In this document: one piece after another, positions 49,080 through 59,222 of the stretch | Position numbering within the stretch: position 1 is the first letter of the stretch | Layout of the letters: each line of letters begins with the position of its first letter | The notes under the pieces: generated by a model | Told to the model about the DNA's origin: nothing | What the model saw: only the letters and a program-made list of their open reading frames with translations | Database searches by the model: none | Source of the DNA: Cryptomeria japonica | Taxonomy: Eukaryota; Streptophyta; Pinopsida; Cupressales; Cupressaceae | Length of the DNA stretch: 64,000 nt | Assembly: GCF_030272615.1 (NCBI RefSeq) | Contig: NC_081414.1 | Span: 49,879,136 to 49,943,135 of the forward strand | Direction of reading: 5' to 3' | Translations under genes and position numbers: made by a program

Positions 49080-50560
49080 GGTATTTAAAAATAAATAAAA
49101 ATAAGCATCCACCTCACCATTCCCTTTGACCTCTAATTATGGCACATGCCTAACCCCCTTAAATCCACGATGAGACACGAGGCAAGAGGTGGCAGTATTG
49201 AATAAGGAAGCTGGCCTTTAAGTAAAGACGTGTCACTTAAATGGAGATTTAAATCCAAATAAAGCAAAATAAAGGCAAATTCAAAATCGGATCATAAAAG
49301 AGCAGACTGCAATTTCAGTTACAGCTGAAAAGAAAGGGTCCAAACAATGAAGGTGCAGATTCAAATTAGACTCAAAATGTGAATTTCCAGCACAAAGAAT
49401 GAGCTGTGTGCAAAAGCAATCACTTTCCTCTGTCAATCTTAAGTAATGACAAGCAGAGATAGGTGCATATTTATTACAAAGCAGAATCAGATTTAGAACA
49501 AGACATTGCAGGAGATCAAGTTTCCAGCAAATTGATAGCAGAATTAGGATAATTCAAGGGTGAATTTGTTTAGGAGTGCAAATCTTGGGTTCCTGAATAC
49601 AAATGAAGGTGAAATTGCCGATTGGGCAAATGGAGCTCTAAAGACCAGAATCTCAGTGCAAACGAACCTCAAAAGGCCGCCCAAGTTGATTACAAATACA
49701 AATGAATCATCAAATGCTGCCTGGGTTGAAGTAAACAAGTTCAAGGTTTGCACTTTGTGCAAATGATACTCCAAGTGCTGCCACCTTAAAGCCAAATTTG
49801 GGCAATTTTAAATGAGTGAGAGGGTTTCAAATCACCAACTTTGTGCAAATGAGGACAAAATCACTAATTGGCAATGAGAAAATTGATGCTAGAGAAGATA
49901 AGTGATATGTTTGTCAATTTCTGTCTTGTGCAAACAAAGCTTAAGAGTCCGATGTGTCTTAGTAGGTGAAGGCAAGTAAAATTCAATCTTTCAAATCACC
50001 TTATGCAAATGGAGCTCCAATTACTGATTTGGAAGTAAGTATTTTGTACATGCAAAGATAAGAATGTCTTTTCACAAATGACCCTGTGCGAATGAAGTCT
50101 TTAAAGCCGCCAACATCAGATTTGAATTCGACAAAGTGAAGAACTATGAATGAGCACAAGAATGCCGATCCACCTTGATGAAGCAAAGTGATCAAAACTT
50201 GATTGCACAAGACAACTTACTACAAATGAAGCCCTTGAGGCTGAAATCTAATACAAATGGAGGATTGAATGCCGACTTGCTGGAAGCATAGTTATACGAA
50301 TGAAAGGAGAAATGCCACCAGCATGCAAACAAAGGTCTAATTGCCGCCATGCAAATGAATGTTAGAAGACCGAATTCCTAATACAAACGATCAAGAAAAG
50401 GCCGCCCAAAGCAAAGTCAATACAAATGAGAGGGCAAATACTGATTAAGTGATACAAATGAGCAAGAAAATGCTGACCCCTTTAATCAGGCAAGTAATAA
50501 CATAAAGTCGGTCATCTTGTATGAAGCGCCCAGCAAGAAGAACAAAGATATGATGTTTTA
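49080..50560. other. degenerate repeat field, possibly an old LTR
   Basis: Words of the form GCAAATGA or ACAAATGA, then GCCGCC or GCCGAC, recur irregularly about every 40-60 bp from 49610 to 50480. No frame is coding. With the TATA box at 50628 this may be the U3 part of an old LTR; I could not find its ends. Confidence 0.5.
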
Positions 50561-50627
50561 TTTAAGAAATACAAGTCGGCCTAATGAGGATAACATGAAA
50601 AGAGGCAATTCTTAAACATTCAACGCC

Positions 50628-50635
50628 TATATAAA
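50628..50635 (+). promoter_or_regulatory. TATA box of a probable old LTR
   Basis: TATATAAA followed by GAGAGTGTTTC, a promoter-like arrangement as in other plant LTRs. No gene follows. Confidence 0.45.
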
Positions 50636-51124
50636 GAGAGTGTTTCAAATTCATTTCAAACATCATCATTCAAAACAATTTCCAATTCTGATCTGCACTT
50701 TAAGACACAGCAAATTGTATCATAAGGCAGCGATTTTGTGAATCATATCATTGATCAAATTCTGATCTGCACAGTGATCTAAGACAAGCGCTTCTAGCTG
50801 GGCCTCAAAACACGGGCCGAGGATCAAATCATTGCTATGACAAGTCAGCAAATTTAAGGATAACCTGTCCTTAATCAAAGTAAATCAGCGCTTTAAGAAA
50901 ATACACCCATACTTGGACAATGAGCAAATATGACTTAAGAAGTTTGAGAGCTCCATTGACATAGATAGGACACAGCTATTGGCATGTGATTTGATTCAAT
51001 ACAATTTGCAATAGGCTTTACTGTTTAATGACCAAAACAATCATTTAAAGTTTGAATTAAGGATTCGAGGCAGCCTAAGAGTCTTATTGCAAACATTAAA
51101 TAAGGTCATTCTTGTGATGAGTTA

Positions 51125-51409
51125 GCGCGTCCTAGACTAGAACAAGGCGTTCTAGGCTAGAGCGAGGTCTGTCCAAGACAAGAACAAGTTCTGTTCTAGG
51201 CTAGAACAAGGTCTGTCCAAGACAAGAACAAGGCCTGTTCTAGGCTAGAACGAGGTCCATCCAAGACAAGAATGAGGTCCGTCCAAGACAATAAAAAGGT
51301 CTGTTCTAGGCTAGAACGAGGTCCATCCAAGACAAGAACAAGGTCCGTTCTAAGCTAGAACTAGATCTATCCAAGACAAGAACGAGGTCCGTCCAAGGCA
51401 AGGACAAGG
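51125..51409. repeat. minisatellite interrupted by the copia solo LTR, left part
   Basis: Units around TTCTAGGCTAGAAC.AGGTC and GTCCAAGACAAGAACAAGG alternate about every 36-45 bp. The right part, with GTCCAAGGCAATGACA and GTCCAAAACAATGACA, continues at 59139-59222 after the insertion. Confidence 0.85.
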
Positions 51410-51775
51410 TGTTAAACTTGTGTGAATGTTGTCATTGATGTCAAACTGTGTGATCCGGTTAGGACTGGATGTAGCATGTTGAACAATAGTGGAAGATAGG
51501 TATGTATGTGATGTTGAGCAGTAGTGGAAGATAGGTGTGTATGTGATATTGAGCAGCGAAGTATGTATGGATTATAAGAGTAATTCCTGGAAGATCCTTT
51601 GCTCTGGAATCTAGTGTTTTGCTAGTCATGGTTGAGTTTTTGCTTTTGTATCAAGTGTTGGTATTAGTTGTGACAGTGGAATTGCTATTTGGATGTTTGT
51701 ATTGCAATATGATCTATGGATTCTATGCTCTAGAATCTGTGGCATTCATATCTTGGAGATTGAAGCAGTCACCGG

Positions 51776-52288
51776 TGAGAAGGGACCTCAAAGAGATCAA
51801 TCCGGATCGGCCAACAAGAGTAAACACAATGGAAACACAAAGATATGATGGAGGCAATGTAGAACATATAGTTTTATTTCATGAAATTTGATTACATCCA
51901 ACCTGTAACAACCGGGTTACAACATATCGGCACACGGGCCAGGTAGAATAGGTCACACCAAGACCTTGAATCAAAAGATCTATCTTCTATGTATAGTCTA
52001 GCTATCTGATTCTCTGATTGATTCTGCTTCCCCCTATTCTAAAGCATTATTACAAATATATATATATCGATCCAAAGGATCCAGTCGGCCCAAAAGGGAT
52101 TAAAACCCGAAGAACAAGACCTAATATGAAAATAACCAAGGTCAGCCTCCGCCAAGAGATTCCTCTGGAAAATCCAAAGGATGCAACGTAGAAGGTCGGC
52201 CACACGCCAAGGAACATCGAGATCAACGTTCAAGGCTCTGCAAGCTTCGGAATGGGTTTAGGTAGATCACCAGAATAGGTCTTAGGCA
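51776..52288 (-). mobile_element. 513-bp solo LTR or small LTR element nested in the larger LTR
   Basis: TGAGAAGGGACC...GGTCTTAGGCA is flanked by ACCGG at 51771-51775 and 52289-52293. TG...CA ends and a 5-bp duplication fit a solo LTR. A minus-strand tail with TTGTAACCCGGTTGTTACAG suggests minus orientation. No coding capacity. Confidence 0.78.
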
Positions 52289-53010
52289 ACCGGTAACAAG
52301 AAACTGTCATGGAAACTGGTAGCGATATCTTGCCCGAAAGTGATCCAAATGCAATGTGGGCTCAGAGAAAGAAAGATGATCAAGTCTTCAAGTAGAATCC
52401 AACTCCACAGGATCCGATGAGCCAAAACTAGGACACACAGGAAGGAAAACTGAAACTGCAAACAGAAAACAAAACAAAAGGAAAATGTTTTTGGTTGATG
52501 CAAAATTGCTATGACCCGGGGATGCTTTTGCATTAGAGATGGAATTTGTTATGCTTGGAATTTGTGTCTATGGGTCTGTGTCTATGGGTTTGGTAGACCT
52601 TTTTTGTTGTTGCTTCGACAATTGAAGCATGTGTTTTGGTAAGTAAAAGAAAGCGTGTACAAGATTAGTGAAGGCCGACTTGGTTACCTATTTTGGTCAA
52701 GGCATGTTTGAGTAGCGTGTTGATCCGAGTGATGCATTATTGTGTAAACCTTTTGTGCTTGGCCAACATATTGTCTTACTGGTGGTGCATATATATATAT
52801 ATATATACATGTATATGATGATTCATGACATAGGTGTGAGTAGTACTGTGTGATGTGGTATGTATGTGTAAGAGCGAAGGTGCGTGAGCATAAAGTGCGA
52901 GTGCACTTATAGTGATGTAGACAAATTGAAGACAATGTTGTAGTAATCCCTTATTGGATCTGCTGCAAGTAGTTGTGTTGACAGGTTGGAGAAAGTGTTA
53001 CAGAGATCCC

Positions 53011-53330
53011 TGTTTGCCACATATGGGTAAACGATTAAATGTAGAAAGTAAATGCACAGAACATAATGGAAATATATTAAATAACCAGTCTCTGTATTAA
53101 TTCAACAGTCCATGTACATCAAGTGCTTATAACATTACACCCAGATACGACTATCATGATGATACTAAGAAGGAATGGTATGCAATATATAATACCCGGA
53201 GGGGTACGACCAACTGTCGCGTCCAACTGCCCTTCGGGACGACTAACTAATTGACTGCTGTAACTCACTATTACCGACGACAACATAAACATAATATGAC
53301 AACATAACATAATGATTATTCCCGGCAACA
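53011..53330 (-). repeat. gypsy C 3' LTR
   Basis: On the minus strand it starts TGTTGCCGGGAATAATC and ends GGCAAACA. It carries about 20 bp (near 53091-53111) absent from the other LTR. The polypurine tract lies beside it at 53331-53348. Confidence 0.95.
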
Positions 53331-53437
53331 TCATCCCCCCAAGAAAAGAAGTCGTCTTCGGACGACTTAATACAAAATAGAGATGACATTAAACAGAACC
53401 AAGGTAGAGAACTGTTGACACCAGTCGAGCCCGAAAC

Positions 53438-53970
53438 TTATACACCTACTGCGTCCTCGCCTAAAAAACCCTTTTCTGCTACCATCCGATGCTCAAGTGC
53501 GGATGTCACCATTATTGCTTCCGCAAGGAGTTCTTTTTTTTCCCTTGACATCACAGTCCTCCGATGCCTAAACCAAACTTGTCTGCAAAACACGCTTTTT
53601 AGTCTCAGCCTCCACCAACTGCTACTTAAATGATACTGTCTCCCTAGCCAATTTGTCCTCAATAGCCATCCACGCTCGGCATCCAACTCTTGGGTACGCT
53701 GAGCGAAGTTTCACGCTAGTACTACCTCCAACTTGGTGGTCAGCTCCTCTTGAGCCCTTCGTGCATCCACCAAGGCAACCTCTCGTCCAGCCGAGACATA
53801 CTCCGAGTTCCTCAAGCGTACCATTCCTACTTGGAGGCGGCCACAACCTTCTGGCACAAAGGCTAGGAGACGCCTCAAATCCTCCATCACACTCCCCAAA
53901 GGCTGATAACTGAACTGAATAACTCTCTGGTGTTGTACGACTTTGCGTTCTTGCAATGCCTTCCTTCAAA
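53438..53970 (-). pseudogene. gypsy C downstream frame, Arg/Glu/Leu-rich, coiled-coil-like
   Basis: A minus-strand frame, broken by TGA at 53711-53713, encodes RVIQFSYQPLGSVMEDLRR, then DARRAQEELTTKLEVVLA and FAQRTQELDAERG. Charged heptad-like spacing suggests a coiled coil. Related gypsy elements carry such a segment downstream of integrase, so this may be the remaining C-terminal part. No start codon is certain and the overlapping frame is also open. Confidence 0.4.
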
Positions 53971-54147
53971 CTCTGCTTGTTCGCAACCTCCAAATTCGTC
54001 TCCCTCTATGCCTTATGGCTTCCCCACCAATGCTTAGCTTCAGGCTTCTTTCTCACAGTACGGAACAACCCCAACACTTACTGTGCCTTCTCTGATGCCC
54101 TTCGCCCAACTCAAAAAGTGTATTGTAGCTCAAAAATAAATTGGGGG

Positions 54148-54215
54148 TTTGGGGCAGCGCCCCAGCGGGGTCGAGGGGAAACGCCCCTCGCAGGGTCCGG
54201 GGCAGCGCCCGTCGC
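54148..54215. repeat. GC-rich hairpin pair in gypsy C
   Basis: Two compact inverted repeats lie side by side: GGGGCAGCGCCCC (5-bp stem, 3-base loop) and CGAGGGGAAACGCCCCTCG (7-bp stem, 5-base loop). A second GGGGCAGCGCCC follows near 54201. Confidence 0.8.
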
Positions 54216-54699
54216 CAACACCAATTTACAACCCTCAGAACCACATGAAAGGCCATGGCGCGCATCATTTCTGTGATATTTTAAGATGTCAAAACCCTTC
54301 TTCACCACTCTAATATTTTCAGCGTCCTGGCTCCAGATGTCATCGAATGATTTTTCAATCTGGTCGTTGTCGTTTTTTTTTTTCCTGTAATGTCCTCGAT
54401 GGCACCCCGACCATACAACCTCCCCGTACGGTCAACAACAACACTGATACCTCTAATCGTACGACCACCTTCCCGTGCGGTCAACACCCCTCCACCGTAC
54501 GGATCACCCCATACATAATACATGACCAACCGTCTACCATACACACCGTACGGGCCTCCTTCTGCACGCCGAATGCTTAACTACCTCCTCGATGGTTGCG
54601 TATGCCTTCCATGTGCTTGCGCGCTGCGTTGTTGGGCGGAGTGCGTGTTTGTGCGTTTGGGGCTGCTACGTGTTTTATTTCTTGCGTGGGCGATGGTAT

Positions 54700-54955
54700 C
54701 TACCGCACGGTGGTCCACCGTTGGTGGTTTCCACTGCACGGTGGTCTCATCGTCGGTGTTGCCACCGCACGGTGGTTCCATCGTCGGTGTTGCCACCGCA
54801 CGGTGGTTCCATCGTCGGTGTTCCCACCGCCGGTGTCGCCACCGCACTGTGGTCCCACCGTCGGTGTTGCCACCGCACAGTGGTTCCACCGTCGATGGTC
54901 CCACCGCCGGTGTCGCCACCGCATGGTGGTCCTACATACGGTGATTCCACCATGG
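54700..54955. repeat. GC-rich minisatellite, about 30-bp unit
   Basis: About eight imperfect copies of a unit like CCACCGCACGGTGGTTCCA plus TCGTCGGTGTTG. Each contains the inverted repeat CCACCG/CGGTGG. Frames in several phases stay open across it by composition only. Confidence 0.88.
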
Positions 54956-54969
54956 TTTTCTTTTTTTTT

Positions 54970-57900
54970 TCAAGTGTCCAGATTCGGCTCGGGTTTTGTG
55001 CCTCTAGGATCGCCCTTTCTCAGTTTGCCTCGCCTGAGAGTCTTCCGCTTTGGTCCTGTGCCTCTCGAGTCGCCTGCCCGGCCTCTCAGGTCCCCTTCCA
55101 TCCTATCGGGTTCCCCTCCGGACTCTCGGGTGTCCTTCTGGCCTCTCGGGTCCCCTGCGCGCTTCTCGTGGTAGGGTTTCAATTTGGACCCGTTGGTGGC
55201 AAGTCTATTTTCAATGGCCATCCGAAGACCTGGAACCACAAATTCTACAGGGACCATGGTCTCCTTCCCGTACATAAGAAGAAGAAGAATAATAAAGATT
55301 TTGAAGGCTGCAGCCTTCCACACAGGGTTCCAATCGTTGCTGACATGAATGATCTTCGGATTATCTACGTCACCGAGGTTTGGGGCGTCTCCCTTCCAAT
55401 ATTCTTTGTATTCCGGCAGGTAAACCTCCTCTGTTGCTTGCTCTGGTTCCTCTACTTCGAGCCTGTAGCTCTGGAACATTTTGTAATCCTCCATCTGCCA
55501 GTGGAAGAGCCCGTTCAATGACCTCGTCTCATCCTCGAAGCACTCTCCTAGTTTGAGAATCCCTTCGTCGTTGGGCTCCTTGCAGCCCCGTCCTTCATTC
55601 CTCAGGTCGCCTTCTCCTTCACCCTTTGATTCCGAAGATGATGCCAGTTCCTCACTAACCAACTCTGTCCCAAGGTCTATGATAAACTTCCTTCCTCCAT
55701 TCTCCATAGACAGAGTGTTCTTCCAATTGTGGGTGGCCTTGGCTGCCACCAGCCACCCTCTCCCTAAGATCGCATCATACCCTTTTTTCTTTAGTGTGAT
55801 TACCACGAAGTCCAGTATGAAGGGTTGCGTCCCGATGGTAACTTGCTGGCCCATTAGTGTCCCGATGGGTTTGATTCCATGCTGATTTGCTCCCAACAGA
55901 TTGAATGTAGATGGCCACATCGTCGGCTTCCCCAGCTTCCGCCAGGTTTCTTCTGGAAGAACATTCACTCCTGATCCACCATTGACGATGGTATCGGTTA
56001 GAATGGTGCCAAGGATACCCATCTCCACAATGGCCGGGTTCCTTCCAGTGTTAACTGCCAACAGCATGGGGTCTATTGTAGACCCCCCAGGAACATCTGT
56101 GCGGTGGTTGGTATTGGTGCGTGGTTGGGAGAGATTATTCAGCAACACCGTTCGTAATTGAGGCATCGTCTGGAGGAGGTCGTGTACCTTCACAGGCACC
56201 TCCAGTTTTAATTTTAAAATTTGATTTAGTATAGCATCCTCCGCCTCCGTTTGGCTGGAAGTACCTGTCGTACCCTTCACCTTCGCCCTTTCTCGTATCT
56301 CTTTCTCAATTTCTTCCCGCGCTTCTCGTACCCTTCGCTTCTCCATCTCCGGGTCTGGGCACATTGCGTGTCTGGCTTGGGCGCGGGTTACGGCCAACAC
56401 TTCCTCTTCTTTGGTTTCCTCGACATTGAGCAAGTTGACGTCGGACTTCGGGCAGGTGGCGTCTTCGTGGTCTCCCGGTCCGCACCATTTGCACAAATAT
56501 TGCGTGGCCTCTCCCTTCGGGTAGTCTCGGGCGAAGTGCCCCCACTGGTTGCACGCTCTGCATTGTACCATCGGTCGACCTTTGGAGTTGTATTGGATCC
56601 GGCTCCTTGTATTGTTATTGTTGTTTCGTCCTCCCCACCGGTTATCTCGGTAGCCTCCCGATGTTGCATTGTTGTTCACCTGGGAGCTGCCGGTACTGCC
56701 CGATGTAGTTGGTTGTTCCTGTGTAAGCAATACTTGTTGGTTCCGTGTTTTCATGTGGTAGGGGCATTCCCTGGTGGGATGCCCCATCAACTAGCATATA
56801 TCACAATAGGCCTTCTTTTGGTAGGAGCCTTTCGTGTGGCCGTCCGTCTTACATTCCGTGCACCAAAGCTCCCCTTCATCGGTCTTGCTCGGACCTCCCT
56901 TCATAACCTTCAGCTCTTTCATCATCCTTAGCATGTCCTTTTGCAGGGCTTGCACCTTTTTGTCGGACTCGCCATCGCTGCTGCTTCCCTTGGAAGAGTC
57001 ATCATCCTCGGATGAGCTATCCTTCTTCTTTTTCTTCTTGGATGTCTTGGTCTCGCTGTCGAGATCCATCGCTCTATTATATGCATCTTCGTAGGAGGTT
57101 GGTGGAACAATTTTCATCTTCTTCTGGATGGAGTGTTTCAGTCCCTCCACGAACCATCTCTTTTTCAACCCATCCGCTGGTTGACTCTCCATTTTCCCCA
57201 ACAGTTCCTTGAGCCGCCGACTATAGGCTCGAACCGTCTCATTCTTGTTCTGCTTTGTGCCATAGATTTCGGCGACTATTTCATTGTCGTCTCTGAGGAG
57301 GCGAAACTCTATCCCGAACTCCTTCTTCAGGTCGGGCCATGTGCCGACTTTGGTCTTATCCGTATCGGAGTACCAGTCGATGGCCACTCCCCTTAAGGTT
57401 GTTGGAAATTGTGTTACCCATTTGTCCTGGTCGGTAACACCGTTCGTTGACCGTATGGTTTCGCAAGTGCAGCAATGGCGGACGGGATCTTCCTTCCCCT
57501 TGCCGTTGAACTTCGGCAACTTCTGTTTACTGGCCATCCCACCGCTGGGTCTCGCTCCTCTGGTGCCTTGTGTGCTTGTACCTGGTGATCCTCCGCCTCC
57601 GCCTCCTGCACCTGACCCTCCACTCGTGGGTCCTCCGGAGAAGGTTGTTGACCCCGAACCGAACAAATTGCCTCCCGTACGGTACCCTTGTGCTCCCTTG
57701 GCACCGTCGGTCATACCGTCACCTTCGCTCGTCTCCCTTTGGTTGTCCTCCGAAATGGACAAGTTCTTTAGTAGGTCTCTGGTAGCATCAATCAGGTTTA
57801 GATTTCACCTTGTTTGTTCCACCAATTCTTCGTGACTTCTTACCCTACGGTGGTATTCTGGCGAACTGTAGAGTTCTCCTTCGGCACCCTCCGTGACTCC

Positions 57901-58149
57901 TAGATTCCCTTCAGGCAACCCTACGACAGTGTAGAGAGTGTAATTCTCTCCGTCTATCTCTGCCTCCGCAACCTCCGTGACACCTCCTAGGTTCCCTTCG
58001 AGCAACCCCTCGGTCGGTCGTCCCTCAGCAAGCTGCCTTAGCCTACGCCTTCGTTCTATTTGCTGTCTGAGATTCAACGCTCTTTGTGCCACTTCCCATT
58101 CATCACTTTGTATCTTTTTATTTTTGTTCTTATTTAGTATATTTGGCAT
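54970..58149 (-). pseudogene. gypsy C gag-protease fused to integrase tail, two stops
   Basis: From ATG 58149 to TGA 54970-54972 one frame of 1060 codons is broken only by TGA 57805-57807 and TAG 56788-56790. The gag core is near 57480-57080 (WYSDTDKTKVGTWPDLKKEF, then YSRRLKELLGKM). The first zinc knuckle is split by the TAG (CDIC*LMGHPTREC), and a second has CRACNQWGHFARDY with Tyr in place of the last Cys. Protease has NGGSGVNVLPE and YDAILGRGWL (about 55950-55740). After AAAFKIF, where RT should begin, the frame passes directly into LLMYGKETMVPVEFVVPG, an integrase C-terminal motif. The tail has RGDPRG-like repeats. The product would lack all polymerising functions. Confidence 0.92.
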
Positions 58150-58412
58150 AAATCACTTCCATACATAGCAAGCACACACCATGTACACAAAAAAAACTTT
58201 TATTTTATTTTATTTTCCCTTTCGGCCACAATTTATCTCAACATTGTGTCGAGATTATTACAGGGTTCAATTTCCCCTTCGCCTCTTGCCTTCACGCTCT
58301 GCATCCCACGACGATTGTTCCGTTTGCGCGGCGTCGGCCTTTGGGTTAATCTCACCGACGGGTAGGCCCATCGTGTTCGTATGCCATCTGCTCCTTCCTT
58401 TCCCGAGTATGT

Positions 58413-58430
58413 CTAGGCAACGGCGCCAAA
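58413..58430 (-). other. gypsy C primer-binding site
   Basis: On the minus strand TTTGGCGCCGTTGCCTAG follows the 5' LTR. TGGCGCCGTTGCC is a common plant gypsy primer site. Confidence 0.9.
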
Positions 58431-58726
58431 TGTTTGCCACATACGGGTAAACGATTAAATGCAGAAAGTAAATGCACAGAACATAATGGAAATATATTAA
58501 ATAACCAGTCCATGTACATCAAGTGCTTATAACATTACACCCAGATACGACTATCATGATGATACTAAGAAGGAACGGTATGCAATATATAATACCCGGA
58601 GGGGTGCGACCAACTGTCGCATCCAACTGCCCTTCGGGACGTCTAACTAACTGACTGCCATAACTCACTATTACCGATGACAACATAAACATAATATGAC
58701 AACATAACAGATTATTCCCGGCAACA
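58431..58726 (-). repeat. gypsy C 5' LTR
   Basis: Aligns with 53011-53330. It is bounded by GGCAACA on the plus-strand right end and followed by ATCCC, the target duplication. Confidence 0.95.
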
Positions 58727-59138
58727 ATCCCTTAACGGATCGACTGTAAGTAGTTGTTTTGCTACCTGAACTTATCTTGGAACTGACCTCATCCATTTGG
58801 AGATGCAACTTTCCTTAGTTCACTTATTTCTATTGTAGTGAGCATTCCAACAGTAAGCCGTGTTGTAATCAAGTAGTGAGCCACCTTTTGTAAACACCAT
58901 ATAACTAGTTATATTATCTTGAGAGTTAACCCTCTCTGTGGTTTTTCCCAGTTGGTTTTTCCACGTATAAAAATCTGGTGTCTATCTTGTGATTATGTTG
59001 TTCATTTATTCTGCATTTGTTGATTCATGTTGATGAGATTGATTGCTAAAGTTAATATCAAAGGAAATTTTTTCTATAGTTGTGAGAATACTGATTCATC
59101 CCCCCTCTCAGTATTCTGGTCCATTCAACCATTTAACA

Positions 59139-59222
59139 CAAGGCGTCCAAGGCAATGACACAATCCGTCCAAAACAATGACAGGGTTCGTACTAGGCAAT
59201 GACAATCAGTGTCTAAGGATTA
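59139..59222. repeat. minisatellite, right part
   Basis: Continuation of the array at 51125-51409, with repeats of GTCCAAGGCAATGACA. Its first five bases are the second CAAGG duplication. Confidence 0.75.

Larger units (their letters stand above)
53011..58726 (-). mobile_element. non-autonomous Ty3/gypsy element (gypsy C), pol core deleted
   Basis: A 5716-bp minus-strand element with LTRs at 58431-58726 (5') and 53011-53330 (3'). The primer site is TGGCGCCGTTGCC and the polypurine tract contains CTTGGGGGGATGA. A perfect ATCCC duplication lies at 53006-53010 and 58727-58731. It encodes gag, two zinc knuckles and a protease, then a short integrase tail; RT, RNase H and the integrase core are absent. 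LTRs differ by about ten substitutions (nine transitions) and two indels, so it is older than the Tat insertion. A GC-rich block of hairpins and minisatellite occupies its 3' part. Confidence 0.95.
51410..59138 (+). mobile_element. copia-type solo LTR, split by two later insertions
   Basis: The outer sequence starts TGTTAAACTTGTGTGAATG and ends CAACCATTTAACA, flanked by CAAGG at 51405-51409 and 59139-59143. Removing the two inserts (51776-52288 and 53011-58726, each with one target duplication) leaves about 1.49 kb, close to the copia A LTR length. Its tail (CCCCCCTCTCAGTATTCTGG) resembles the copia A LTR tail, so it is probably a related family. The strand follows from that tail and from TTTTTCCCAGTTGG at 58944. 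No internal coding region belongs to it. Confidence 0.88.

Noticed and set aside
54560-55530. Long plus-strand frames over the GC-rich minisatellite
   Set aside because: Several overlapping phases are open at once because of base composition, and they lie antisense to gypsy C.
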